Shown here: positions 42,317 through 50,853 of the stretch, one piece after another
Position numbering within the stretch: the stretch's first letter is position 1
Layout: the number at the start of each line of letters is the position of its first letter
From: an uncultured bacterium
Lineage (GTDB): Bacteria > Bacillota > Clostridia > Lachnospirales > Lachnospiraceae
Assembly (NCBI GenBank): GCA_947381965.1
Contig: CANCXX010000001.1
Location: 1 to 64,000, forward strand
Length of the DNA stretch: 64,000 bases
Reading direction: 5' to 3'
Translations under genes and position numbers: made by a program
The notes under the pieces: model-generated
What the model was told of the DNA's origin: nothing
What the model saw: only the letters and a program-made list of their open reading frames with translations
Databases searched by the model: none

Positions 42317-44050
42317 TCAATCATTTTTGTTAAAATACAAAATACAATTATTAACTGCAATATATCTGTTATATATGCGCTCTAATGATTCTTTCTGTGG
42401 TGAATTAGGAGAAACAATCAAAAAATCCCCTAAATCTTCCTGCAACTCTCTCACATCTCCTCTTACAACCTGAATTGGATTATCCGGCATCTGCATCTGT
42501 TGGAAATCTACAAATTCTGCTGCCCCCTCATCCAGGTAAACTATGCGCATATTTTCATTCCAATTTTCCATAATTTTTTCTGCAACTATCAAGTCCTGAA
42601 AACCTGCCTCATTCATTTTATATGTATAATGAGTACTCGCCTGAATTCCCAATAAAACTTCCATTATTATCAGAAATGCAAGTATCCACGCCATATTTTC
42701 CCATCTTTTTGCAATCCAGATTATTACAGACGCTAAAAGCATCATCAAAAGCCCCATTATCCATACGGTTCCAAAAAAATAATACGGATTAAACTCTTCT
42801 TCTTTTAGCCAATAGCTTATTCCAACAATAAAACACCCACGTATTCCTTCTAAATTTTTTTCTTCAATAACGGAAAAGACAGGAAGCAGCATCAACCCTG
42901 ACACAGCTCCAAATATTAAAGTTCCGCTCCAAATCCAATTGCTTTGAAGCATTGCAACGATACCAATTGCCAAAAGTACAGGTACAAAAAATTCATTGTA
43001 TCTCCCATACACAAGGCAATCAATTTTTCCTGATCCGTGCATAAAAATTGTACATATAAGCACTTCCCCTGCTACTGTCAGTACTAAAAACAAGGCAAGC
43101 CATTGCTGCACTTTAATTGTACGACTTGTCTTTCTTACAATTCGTTTAATCAGCACTGTTATTTCTTTAATACACCATCCAATTGCCCAATAAAATATTC
43201 CAAAACTCGCCATTCCCAGGTAAAAAATTTTACCCACTATTTCCTTTAATAAAATATAAATTTCTCTGAAAGTAAGAATTTCTCCGATTTTTTCTATTTG
43301 TCTTGAATAGTCATTAATTGCTATCACATCTGTATCTGCTTTTGAAAATACCGACATTAAAATATTTCTCTTAATAAATATTACTATCAGACCTGCCGCT
43401 GCAATGGTTCCAAGCAGAATAAACATTTGTTTTCTCATGGAAGGATTTGATAATCCCCATAACACTAAAGTTATCAGACAGGCTATCACCACGCTCACTG
43501 TACGCATATGCACACTGTAAGTATACATAAGCGCAATCGCAAGTCCACATGCTTTTCCTATTCCTGGTTTCTGTACCAGACTGACAAATAAAAAAACAAT
43601 ACTGACAAACAAAAACATTAAAAGCGCTTCTGTTAATGTCATCTGCATATAAAATATCCAGACCGGATAAAGAACTGCAATCCCACAAATAAATGCCTGT
43701 TTTACTCTGTCAAGTTTAGGAAATAATTTATTTATGGTATTCCATAAAAGGAATATACTTATACATGCAAGTATCACATTCAGCGCAACCGCCGCCCGAT
43801 AAGCCATTACTCCATTGGTAAACAACTTAAGCACTGGAATAAGCAAAATACTGTAGCCAAAGGAATAATAAGAGCCTAAAGAAGCCAGTTCACTCCAGTC
43901 ATATCCAACTATTTTCGCTGCGCTTGCCCAATAACCAAACTCATCCGGGTACATAACAAATCCGCAGATTTTCCGAATTCCATACTGATAAATACCTGCA
44001 ATAATCAATACTATAAAAACAAGATAAACATATTCTCTCTTCTTATACAT
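42317..44050 (-). CDS. GT-C type membrane glycosyltransferase
   Basis: A 577-residue polytopic protein with about 11-13 helices. Near the N-terminus, YPDEFGYWASAAKIVGYDW places an acidic Asp-Glu pair after the first helix, as in the PMT/ArnT-like GT-C superfamily, which use polyprenyl-phosphate sugars outside the membrane. A hydrophilic C-terminal part (about 480-577) is extracellular. The polytopic GT2 at 11.2 kb could supply its lipid-linked donor. Start 44050 (MYKKREY) is uncertain: no strong ribosome site is seen, and the longer frame from GTG 44119 spans a stable hairpin. An O-antigen-type polymerase is the alternative. Confidence 0.75.
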   Translation of the reverse strand: MYKKREYVYLVFIVLIIAGIYQYGIRKICGFVMYPDEFGYWASAAKIVGYDWSELASLGSYYSFGYSILLIPVLKLFTNGVMAYRAAVALNVILACISIFLLWNTINKLFPKLDRVKQAFICGIAVLYPVWIFYMQMTLTEALLMFLFVSIVFLFVSLVQKPGIGKACGLAIALMYTYSVHMRTVSVVIACLITLVLWGLSNPSMRKQMFILLGTIAAAGLIVIFIKRNILMSVFSKADTDVIAINDYSRQIEKIGEILTFREIYILLKEIVGKIFYLGMASFGIFYWAIGWCIKEITVLIKRIVRKTSRTIKVQQWLALFLVLTVAGEVLICTIFMHGSGKIDCLVYGRYNEFFVPVLLAIGIVAMLQSNWIWSGTLIFGAVSGLMLLPVFSVIEEKNLEGIRGCFIVGISYWLKEEEFNPYYFFGTVWIMGLLMMLLASVIIWIAKRWENMAWILAFLIIMEVLLGIQASTHYTYKMNEAGFQDLIVAEKIMENWNENMRIVYLDEGAAEFVDFQQMQMPDNPIQVVRGDVRELQEDLGDFLIVSPNSPQKESLERIYNRYIAVNNCILYFNKND

Positions 44051-44079
44051 ATGATTTTCATATCCCGCTTTTTCTGTAA

Positions 44080-44108
44080 GGGAGGCAGCCCATTTAAAGC
44101 TGCCTCCC
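44080..44108 (-). terminator. Hairpin between the secreted-protein gene and the GT-C gene (attenuator?)
   Basis: Perfect 10-bp GC-rich stem GGGAGGCAGC / GCTGCCTCCC with a 9-nt loop. No clear T-run follows on the minus strand, so termination may be partial. It would let the first gene be expressed more than the rest of the locus. Confidence 0.5.
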
Positions 44109-44172
44109 CTATTAATCACCAGATAAAAGTCTGATATTCCATTTCCTTTCGTCCGACCACACTGTCAAACTA

Positions 44173-44850
44173 TTAATATCTGATAATTGCGTAAGTACCT
44201 GCACCACCTGTGGTAGCAAAAGTAATGGTATCCGGATTGTCATCAACATCCTCTAAAATAGACACTACACCACCTGCACGTACACATACCATAGCAAATG
44301 TAGCGCCATCCTTTGCAAAATTCTTAGGAATGCCTAATGCAATTTTAATTTCTGCCCCATCACTGGGAAGCAGGCTATACTTACCTCCAGCCATTTTCCC
44401 AAGTTCAATGTTAACCATAGGGCCAACTGTTGCTCCCTGTGAAGATGCTGCAAAGTCAATTGCCTGTTTTGCCAAAGGGCTCTTCTTTACATCAAGATTA
44501 GTGAATTTCGCATAAGGCTTTTCCCCTTTGCCTAATCCATAACCTTCTGCAATAGATGCAACGCTGGTAGATACAGCGCTACCTTTTACGCTGGTTGCCA
44601 GATAGACACCTACTGTAGAAGTCTTTGCACCTGCAACTGAGCTGGTAGTAGGAACTTCTACAACTGGTGAACTTGATGCATCTTCATTTGATGTGCTGGG
44701 TGCGCTGGATACAACAACTTCTTCCACTACTGATGGTGATGTACTGCTAGGTGTGGTGCTGGCAGCGCTTACACTCATCATAGGTGCCATCACAAGGGAT
44801 GCAGCCAATGCTCCAGTCAGCATCTTTTTGATGATACTTGCTTTCATCAT
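44173..44850 (-). CDS. Secreted Ser/Thr-rich protein at the head of the locus
   Basis: A 225-residue exported protein of unknown function. A signal peptide (KASIIKKMLTGALAASLVMAPMMSVSAAS) is followed by a Ser/Thr/Pro/Val-rich stretch (about 33-85) like a glycosylated linker. A compact C-terminal domain follows (about 95-225), with GVYLATSVKGSAVSTS, KSPLAKQAIDFA and TFATTGGAGTYAIIRY. GGAGGAG precedes ATG 44850. Its promoter carries operators next to the divergent XRE gene and is a near copy of that at 12.3 kb. No family is recognised; a surface protein carrying or organising the local glycan is one possibility. Confidence 0.75.
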   Translation of the reverse strand: MMKASIIKKMLTGALAASLVMAPMMSVSAASTTPSSTSPSVVEEVVVSSAPSTSNEDASSSPVVEVPTTSSVAGAKTSTVGVYLATSVKGSAVSTSVASIAEGYGLGKGEKPYAKFTNLDVKKSPLAKQAIDFAASSQGATVGPMVNIELGKMAGGKYSLLPSDGAEIKIALGIPKNFAKDGATFAMVCVRAGGVVSILEDVDDNPDTITFATTGGAGTYAIIRY

Positions 44851-44930
44851 TCTCTCCTCCATTTCAAATGTGTATTTGCGGTCCGGAAATTCCCACGATA
44901 GGTCATTTTCGGAATAACCGCCATATGTAA

Positions 44931-45001
44931 GCTATTAATCGCTACCTTATATGGTAATATGCTATTATTAATAGCTCTTATACGAGTATATGCTATTAGC
45001 A
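44931..45001. promoter_or_regulatory. Operator array of three GCTATTA sites between the secreted-protein and XRE genes
   Basis: GCTATTA begins at 44931, 44961 and 44992, spaced 30 and 31 bp, about three helical turns. The middle site is a perfect inverted repeat GCTATTA-T-TAATAGC (44961-44975) downstream of the -10 box; the right site (TGCTATTAGCA) lies between -10 and -35. The same two positions are occupied at the 12.3-kb promoter. Probable binding sites for the adjacent XRE protein. Confidence 0.65.
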
Positions 45002-45013
45002 ATATATTTTCAA
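44985..45013 (-). promoter_or_regulatory. Promoter of the secreted-protein gene
   Basis: TTGAAA (45008-45013), 17-nt spacer ATATATTGCTAATAGCA, TATACT (44985-44990). The leader to ATG 44850 is about 130 nt. Probably also serves the glycan genes beyond the 44.1-kb hairpin. Confidence 0.75.
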
Positions 45014-45088
45014 GCATTTTTTTTATATAAACTACAAAATTATACAATATTGTTAATTCCAAATTTTTCAATAATATGGAGTGTACAT

Positions 45089-45562
45089 ATGGCCAATAAA
45101 ACGTTAGAACAATACTTAAAGGAACTTCGAAAGTCCTGCAATTATTCTCAAGAATTTGTTGCTTCTCACCTAAATATTACCAGACAGACTTACTCCCATT
45201 ATGAAACCGGAAGAATTACTCCTCCCATAAATTCTTTGTATAATCTTGCTAAATTATACGGCATTCATGTGGAAAACTTCCTGGAATTGGTAGTAACCTA
45301 CAATATCAATATGGACTTTGCTCCCCACCAGCATACTGGCGGCACAGATGTAAATGATGATCTTACACAATTTATTGATTTTGTAAACGCACCAGAAAAT
45401 AATAAAAAATTTAAGAATTTAAGCCGGAAGGAACGGCAGCTTCTCTTTTATTTTTTGTTGTTGGACAGCAGGGACCAGGATGATCTTTTAACTTTCATGA
45501 AGGTAAAGTATCAAAACAGAAAAGACGAAAAAGAAATTCTCCATGAAAAAACCGTCAAATAA
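45089..45562 (+). CDS. XRE-family regulator, likely controller of the polysaccharide locus
   Basis: A 157-residue DNA-binding protein. Residues 5-60 are a Cro/CI-type helix-turn-helix (LRKSCNYSQEFVASHLNITRQTYSHYETGRITPP). The C-terminal 80 residues are charged and helical (FKNLSRKERQLLFYFLLLDSRDQDDLL), possibly for dimerisation or signal input. ATG 45089 has GGAG 8 nt upstream; the longer frame is AT-rich and unlikely. It is divergent from the secreted-protein gene with three operator-like repeats between. Repressor action is inferred from operator position. Confidence 0.85.
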   Translation: MANKTLEQYLKELRKSCNYSQEFVASHLNITRQTYSHYETGRITPPINSLYNLAKLYGIHVENFLELVVTYNINMDFAPHQHTGGTDVNDDLTQFIDFVNAPENNKKFKNLSRKERQLLFYFLLLDSRDQDDLLTFMKVKYQNRKDEKEILHEKTVK

Positions 45563-45569
45563 TTATATA

Positions 45570-45609
45570 AAAAAGACAGATGACATCCAATCATTGTCAT
45601 CTGCCTTTA
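45570..45609 (+). terminator. Bidirectional terminator between XRE and NYN genes
   Basis: Stem CAGATGACA / TGTCATCTG (9 bp, loop TCCAATCAT) extended with one mismatch to A- and T-tracts on either side. It lies between convergent stop codons at 45562 and 45635. Confidence 0.8.
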
Positions 45610-45634
45610 CTATAATTTATAAAACTGCTTCTGG

Positions 45635-46561
45635 TTATTTCTCTTTCGCCCTTTTCCTGTCATTTTTATCCTGATACAGTTCCACATTTCCAATTCCCTG
45701 TACAAACTTGGAAAACTGACTGTATCCAAAATCTTTCAAGTTAAAATTTGTAAATTTATTGTATACCCGATTGCTAAGCTCACTAATCCCAATTCCTTTT
45801 TTACCAGCTTTACGGATTGTTTCTCTTACATAATCTCTTATCTCTTCCTGCGACTGTTCATTGTCCTTTAAGGAGATTGTTATTACATTCTGCCTCTTCT
45901 CTAATAGAAACAGTCCCGCATCTTCCACAAACCGTGACAAAAGGCTATAGCCATAGTTTCGCACGTCAAAATCAGGATACATATTAACCAGCCGGTTGCC
46001 AATCGCTGCCAGCTCCACACTCTTGCCCTTGCTTTCATTTTCATTAATTATATTGGTAATTGCATTATATATAATTTCCCTGCCAATCGTGTTGTCTGTA
46101 TCATCCTTACTTTTGGCGTCTTCATCCTGGTTCCCCAGATTTTCAAGATTAACAAACCGAGAGCAGGCCACACGAAAAGAACGAGGTGTTTTTTCTTCTC
46201 CCATTCCAATTACTTCCATGCCTGACTCCCGCAGGCGACTTGCCAGCCGGGTAAAATCACTGTCACTGGATACAATACAAAACCCGTCCACATTTCCGGT
46301 ATACAGGATGTCCATGGCATCAATAATTAAAGTAGAATCTGTTGCGTTCTTTCCCACTGTATTAGAAAACTGTTGTACAGGTATCACAGAATTTTCCAAA
46401 AGCTCTCCCTTCCATTTGGTAGCCTGCGTACTGGTCCAGTCTCCATATATTCTTTTATAGGTAGTTATGCCATAGGTGGAAAGTTCTTCTAAAATATCGC
46501 CTATGTACTTCGCTGAAATATTATCTGCATCAATAAGCAGGGCAAAACGCTTATTCTCCAT
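45635..46561 (-). CDS. NYN-domain (LabA/DUF88) protein with two OST-HTH/LOTUS domains
   Basis: A 308-residue predicted RNA-binding nuclease. The NYN domain occupies residues 5-145: ALLIDADNIS (first Asp pair), KNATDSTLIIDAMDILY and DGFCIVSSDSDFTRLA (later acidic residues) fit the PIN-like active site. Two LOTUS-like repeats follow, about 165-235 and 240-305, recognisable by the repeated FDVRNYGYSLLSRFVED / FNLKDFGYSQFSKFVQG. GGAGG precedes ATG 46561. LOTUS domains bind RNA (G-rich or quadruplex) in other systems. Role in this organism unknown; apparently a single-gene unit. Confidence 0.88.
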   Translation of the reverse strand: MENKRFALLIDADNISAKYIGDILEELSTYGITTYKRIYGDWTSTQATKWKGELLENSVIPVQQFSNTVGKNATDSTLIIDAMDILYTGNVDGFCIVSSDSDFTRLASRLRESGMEVIGMGEEKTPRSFRVACSRFVNLENLGNQDEDAKSKDDTDNTIGREIIYNAITNIINENESKGKSVELAAIGNRLVNMYPDFDVRNYGYSLLSRFVEDAGLFLLEKRQNVITISLKDNEQSQEEIRDYVRETIRKAGKKGIGISELSNRVYNKFTNFNLKDFGYSQFSKFVQGIGNVELYQDKNDRKRAKEK

Positions 46562-46721
46562 GCGTTCCTCCTATCCTTCAAACCTGAATGTATCATCTGA
46601 AGACATAAAAATTTAATTTGGATCGCTTATAAATTAATTTATTACTTTTATATTTTGTCAAGTTCTGTTAAATTAATACCAAAAGAATTTAAGATTACTT
46701 TTTTTTACCAGTTACATCTTT

Positions 46722-46750
46722 ATTATAATAGAATGTATAAAGAGTGTAAA
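46722..46750 (-). promoter_or_regulatory. Promoter of the NYN/LOTUS gene
   Basis: TTTACA (46745-46750), 17-nt spacer, perfect TATAAT (46722-46727). The transcript would have a leader of about 150 nt. Confidence 0.6.
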
Positions 46751-46812
46751 GTCTTTATTCAATTATCAATGCTGGTTGTTATTATAGGATACTGCTAAAG
46801 CAAAAACCAACT

Positions 46813-46856
46813 AAAAAGAGTGTGTATTAACCTGAAAATTAGCACACACTCTTTTT
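46813..46856 (-). terminator. Terminator of the decarboxylase operon
   Basis: 13-bp perfect stem AAAAAGAGTGTGT / ACACACTCTTTTT with an 18-nt loop, 79 bp beyond the oadA stop. The A/T ends give a T-run on either strand. Confidence 0.85.
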
Positions 46857-46934
46857 CATTAATCGTTTTTCACTGTTATGTTATCAGTTAAATCCAAGTA
46901 GATATTTCCGACTGCAAACTCTGCTCTCTTAACT

Positions 46935-48362
46935 TTATACAGGATATGCTCCATTCTTCGTATCAGCCTGTGTCATATCCACCTTTTCCTGCTGTGCCTG
47001 ACGGTATTTAAAGAAGTCAGTAGCAACCTGTGGGAACAGGGCGTAAGATAAAACGTCTTCATCCTGCTGTTTCCATTCTTTCATTTCTGCTTCCAGCTTA
47101 TCCATCTCGTTTTCAATCAAATCAGCCGGACGGCAGGTAATTCTCTTTTCACCAGGAATAACTTTGTCAATAACTTCCTGGCTCATAGGTTTAACTGTCT
47201 GTCCATATTCTCCACGGAGAACTGCCTTTGTCTCCTTGGTAGCCATCTTATATCTTTCACCCATAAGCACATTGAACACTGCCTGTGTACCAACAATCTG
47301 TGAAGAAGGGGTAACCAGAGGCGGCTCACCAAGATCTTTTCTAACTTCAGGGATCTCTTTAAGCACATCGTAGTACTTATCTTCTGCATTCTGTTCTTTC
47401 AGCTGGCTAACCATATTGGAAAGCATTCCGCCCGGAACCTGATACAGCAGAGTCTTAATATCAACGCCCATAACCTTCGGATTAAGAAGACCGTCCGCTA
47501 AGCACTTATCTCTGTAAGGCCGGAAGTAATCTGCAATTTCGGATAAAATATTCTGGTCGTATCCAGTATCATAAGGAGTGCCCTTAAATGTTTCCACCAT
47601 AACTTCTGTTGCCGGCTGTGAAGTTCCCATTGCAAAAGGAGAAATAGCACAGTCAATAACATCAACACCTGCTTCCACCGCCTTAAGATATGTCATGCCT
47701 GCAACACCGGATGTATAATGTGTATGAAGCTGGATAGGCAGTTTGGTTACTGATTTCATGGCAGCAATCATTTCTGATGCCTTATAGGGAACAAGAAGGC
47801 CCGCCATATCTTTGATACAAATAGAATCTGCCCCCATTTCCTCAATCTTTTTCGCCATATCCATCCAGTATTCCATTGTATATGCGTCACCCAAAGTGTA
47901 AGAAAGCGCTACCTGTGCATGGCCTCTGCCTTCCTGTTTTTTTACCTTGTTTGTGGCATTTACCGCTGCCTGTAAATTTCTAAGGTCATTTAAGCAGTCA
48001 AAAATACGGATAATATCAATACCATTTGAAATGGATTTCTCTACAAAACTGTCTACAACGTCATCTGCATAAGGTCTGTATCCAAGGATATTCTGGCCTC
48101 TGAAGAGCATCTGAAGCTTGGTGTTCTTAAATCCATCTCTTAATTTTCTAAGTCTGTCCCAAGGGTCCTCTTTCAGGAAACGAAGGGAAGCATCAAATGT
48201 TGCACCACCCCAGCATTCTACTGCATGGTAGCCAACTTTATCCATTTTGTCAACGATTGGAAGCATCATTTCGGTAGGCATTCTTGTTGCAATCAGAGAC
48301 TGATGTGCATCACGAAGAACGGTTTCCATAATTCCAACCGGTTTTTTAGCCTGTTCTGCCAT
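46935..48362 (-). CDS. oadA: Oxaloacetate decarboxylase alpha-type carboxyltransferase (5S type)
   Basis: A 475-residue carboxyltransferase of the OadA / pyruvate carboxylase-B / transcarboxylase 5S family. VLRDAHQSLIATRM near the N-terminus, CWGGATFDASLRFL, FRGQNILGYR, IKDMAGLL (carbamylated Lys region) and LHTHYTSGVAGM (metal His pair) are diagnostic. It lacks a biotinyl domain; a free carrier is encoded at 49677. It moves carboxyl between oxaloacetate/pyruvate and biotin. Last gene of a five-gene operon. Confidence 0.92.
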   Translation of the reverse strand: MAEQAKKPVGIMETVLRDAHQSLIATRMPTEMMLPIVDKMDKVGYHAVECWGGATFDASLRFLKEDPWDRLRKLRDGFKNTKLQMLFRGQNILGYRPYADDVVDSFVEKSISNGIDIIRIFDCLNDLRNLQAAVNATNKVKKQEGRGHAQVALSYTLGDAYTMEYWMDMAKKIEEMGADSICIKDMAGLLVPYKASEMIAAMKSVTKLPIQLHTHYTSGVAGMTYLKAVEAGVDVIDCAISPFAMGTSQPATEVMVETFKGTPYDTGYDQNILSEIADYFRPYRDKCLADGLLNPKVMGVDIKTLLYQVPGGMLSNMVSQLKEQNAEDKYYDVLKEIPEVRKDLGEPPLVTPSSQIVGTQAVFNVLMGERYKMATKETKAVLRGEYGQTVKPMSQEVIDKVIPGEKRITCRPADLIENEMDKLEAEMKEWKQQDEDVLSYALFPQVATDFFKYRQAQQEKVDMTQADTKNGAYPV

Positions 48363-48423
48363 TTCTATTTCCTCCTGATTTTATATATAACTAATTATGA
48401 ATCCGCCATTAAAAATACGATTC

Positions 48424-49575
48424 TTAAAAGACTCCAAACACTGCCATAAAGGTACCAGCTGCAACCGCTGTACCAATAACGCCTGCCACGTTAGGTCCCA
48501 TTGCGTGCATAAGCAGGAAATTGGTAGGGTCTGCCTCTGCACCCACTTTTTGTGAAACTCTGGCAGCCATAGGCACCGCTGATACGCCTGCGGAACCGAT
48601 AAGAGGGTTAACCTTTCCTTTGGTAGCTACACACATAAGTTTACCAAACAGAACGCCTGCCGCTGTACCGAATGCAAAAGCTACAAGGCCAAGGATAACG
48701 ATTTTGATTGTATCCCAGTTAAGAAATGCCTCTGCACTGGTTGTTGCTCCTACAGAAGTTCCCAGCAGAATAACTACTATATACATAAGTGCATTGGATG
48801 CGGTATCTGTTAACTGTCTAACTACGCCGGATTCCCTAAACAGATTTCCAAGCATCAGCATACCAACAAGGGGAGCTGTAGTGGGGAGAATCAGGCATAC
48901 AATAATTGTTACGATAACAGGAAAGAGAATTTTTTCAAGTTTGGATACCGGACGAAGCTGACCCATTTTAATCTTTCTCTCTTCTTCTGTTGTCAGTAAT
49001 TTCATAATAGGCGGCTGGATAATAGGCACCAGTGACATATAAGAATATGCTGCCACTGCAATCGGTCCAAGCAAAGCCGTCTGTCCCAGTTTTCCTGCAA
49101 GGAAAATGGAAGTAGGGCCATCTGCACCACCAATAATGGAGATTGCTGCCGCTGCCTTATCATTAAATCCTAAGGCAATGGCTCCAAAGTATGCTGCAAA
49201 AATACCAAACTGCGCCGCGGCGCCAAGTAAGAAGCTCTTAGGGTTGGCAATCAGGGGACCAAAGTCCGTCATAGCTCCTACTCCCATAAAAATCAGGGAT
49301 GGGAGAATTGCCCATTCATCTAAGAGATAAAAATAATACAGCAGGCCGCCGGTTCCATTTGCGGAATCTTCAATACTAACCATAATATCCGGATAGATAT
49401 TAACCAGCAGCATGCCAAATGCGATAGGCGTCAAAAGCAACGGTTCAAAGCCCTTGGCAATCGCAAGATAAAGAAATACACATGCCACACCGATCATCGC
49501 ATAATTTCCAATCGTCAGATTGAAAAATGCTGTCTGATGAATAAGATTTGACAGTGTAGTTACGATATAATCCAT
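48424..49575 (-). CDS. oadB: Sodium-pumping decarboxylase, beta subunit
   Basis: A 383-residue integral membrane subunit that couples decarboxylation of carboxybiotin to sodium export. Signatures are [51 protein letters not shown] and [29 protein letters not shown]. About nine to ten helices. ATG 49575 with AGGAGG upstream; an earlier start is unnecessary. Between the biotin carrier and oadA. Confidence 0.94.
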   Translation of the reverse strand: MDYIVTTLSNLIHQTAFFNLTIGNYAMIGVACVFLYLAIAKGFEPLLLTPIAFGMLLVNIYPDIMVSIEDSANGTGGLLYYFYLLDEWAILPSLIFMGVGAMTDFGPLIANPKSFLLGAAAQFGIFAAYFGAIALGFNDKAAAAISIIGGADGPTSIFLAGKLGQTALLGPIAVAAYSYMSLVPIIQPPIMKLLTTEEERKIKMGQLRPVSKLEKILFPVIVTIIVCLILPTTAPLVGMLMLGNLFRESGVVRQLTDTASNALMYIVVILLGTSVGATTSAEAFLNWDTIKIVILGLVAFAFGTAAGVLFGKLMCVATKGKVNPLIGSAGVSAVPMAARVSQKVGAEADPTNFLLMHAMGPNVAGVIGTAVAAGTFMAVFGVF

Positions 49576-49676
49576 TTCTTTTACCTCCTGTTGTTTTCTA
49601 GACAAAGGCTGATCTGGTAAACACACCACCCTCTGTCACTGAATACGCATCAGAAATACTGCGTATTCTGCGCCTG

Positions 49677-50051
49677 TTAGTTGAGTGTTGCCAGCAATGC
49701 GCCTGCTTCCACTGCATCGCCAACTGCTACATCAATACTTGCCACAGTACCATCCTGAGGTGCCACAACAGGAATTTCCATCTTCATCGCTTCCACAATA
49801 ACTACTGCATCGCCAGCCTTCACTGCCTGACCTACGCTTGCTTCAATCTTAAATACTTTACCTGCCGCGCCTGCTTCCACTCTGATGCTTCCTGCGCCTC
49901 CTGCTGCCTTGGGCGCTGCTGCAGGTGCCGCTTTGGGCGCTGCTTTCGGAGCAGCCTTAGGCGCTGCAGGTGCAGATGCGCCTGTTGATGTGCCTTCTTC
50001 CACTACTACATCATATACGTTGCCATTTACGGTAATTGTATAATTTTTCAT
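49677..50051 (-). CDS. Biotin carboxyl carrier protein (gamma)
   Basis: A 124-residue carrier. An N-terminal beta strand region (MKNYTITVNGNVYDVVVEE) is followed by an Ala/Pro/Lys hinge (about 27-50, repeated PKAA units) and a biotinyl domain with the biotin-accepting Lys in VEAMKMEIPV. It shuttles carboxyl groups between MmdA, OadA and OadB. AGGAGG precedes the ATG. Confidence 0.95.
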   Translation of the reverse strand: MKNYTITVNGNVYDVVVEEGTSTGASAPAAPKAAPKAAPKAAPAAAPKAAGGAGSIRVEAGAAGKVFKIEASVGQAVKAGDAVVIVEAMKMEIPVVAPQDGTVASIDVAVGDAVEAGALLATLN

Positions 50052-50112
50052 TACTAAAATCCTCCTGTAATTTAATCTGATACTTGATTAACATGAATAT
50101 ACCGGCCCAGGC

Positions 50113-50835
50113 TTACACTCTCTGCCATTTGTTTCCGGCACGTTTAATGCTTCTTACCACAAATCCGTCTGTTGAAGAAGCGCCTTCGCTTGCTGCAATT
50201 GCTGCCGCAATAACTGCAACCAGTTCCAAGTCATCTGTAAGCTCTTCCTCTTCCACCACAGGTGCGGATACTTTAACTGCTGGCACAGCCTTAACTTCCG
50301 CTGCCGCAGGTTTCTTTGAAAACTTTTTCTGTAATTTGGGAATAACTCCAAAACAGTTAATAATAAGGCTGATCAGAATAAGTACTGCAAACACGGTTCC
50401 CATACCAAGAAGCGTATTTAAAGCCGCCTTTTCCATTTTTTCGCCAAACGTATACTCCACATTGGTGGAAATTCCGGTAATTATCTTGTTGTCAATTACG
50501 ATTTCCACAATTGCTTCCCGATTGGAGCCTTTAACCCTGACATCAATCACGCCATCCTTTTCATCAAAGGTGGATTCGGTGCTGATAATCTCTTCATAAC
50601 TACCCATATCCTCCGCAGCAGCTTCCCAGCCTTCCACGGCATTTAACACCACAGGATCGGATACCTGACTCTGCATCTGCTGGACCACGCACATATTAAT
50701 GCTTTCCACTATCTGCGCTCCCAGTTCTTCCGCTTCTGCAGAAGACATCAGCTGCTCTGTCTTTTCCTCGCTTCCACATGCTGTTAAACCAAGCATACAG
50801 GTAATCATACCTAATACTAACAACCATTTTTTCAT
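50113..50835 (-). CDS. OadG-like small membrane subunit with a lipoprotein N-terminal domain
   Basis: A 240-residue protein. A lipoprotein signal with lipobox LTAC (Cys-20) is followed by an extracellular domain (about 25-125, DUF3887-like). A transmembrane helix (TVFAVLILISLIINCFGVIP, about 145-165) and an Ala/Pro/Val/Glu-rich cytoplasmic tail are those of the OadG family. OadG holds the decarboxylase complex together and is usually only 80-120 residues, so this is an extended form. AAAGGA lies upstream. Confidence 0.82.
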   Translation of the reverse strand: MKKWLLVLGMITCMLGLTACGSEEKTEQLMSSAEAEELGAQIVESINMCVVQQMQSQVSDPVVLNAVEGWEAAAEDMGSYEEIISTESTFDEKDGVIDVRVKGSNREAIVEIVIDNKIITGISTNVEYTFGEKMEKAALNTLLGMGTVFAVLILISLIINCFGVIPKLQKKFSKKPAAAEVKAVPAVKVSAPVVEEEELTDDLELVAVIAAAIAASEGASSTDGFVVRSIKRAGNKWQRV

Positions 50836-50853
50836 ATTAAGTAATCATCCTTT

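Larger units (their letters stand above)
46562..46934. other. 373-bp intergenic region
   Basis: No gene is supported. It contains the NYN promoter (46722-46750), a second overlapping -35/-10-like pair, and the oadA terminator (46813-46856). The remainder is AT-rich without recognisable RNA structure. Confidence 0.7.

Noticed and set aside
44109-44172. A promoter with TTGACA between the secreted-protein gene and the GT-C gene
   Set aside because: A perfect -35 is present just after the stop codon but no acceptable -10 lies 16-18 nt downstream.
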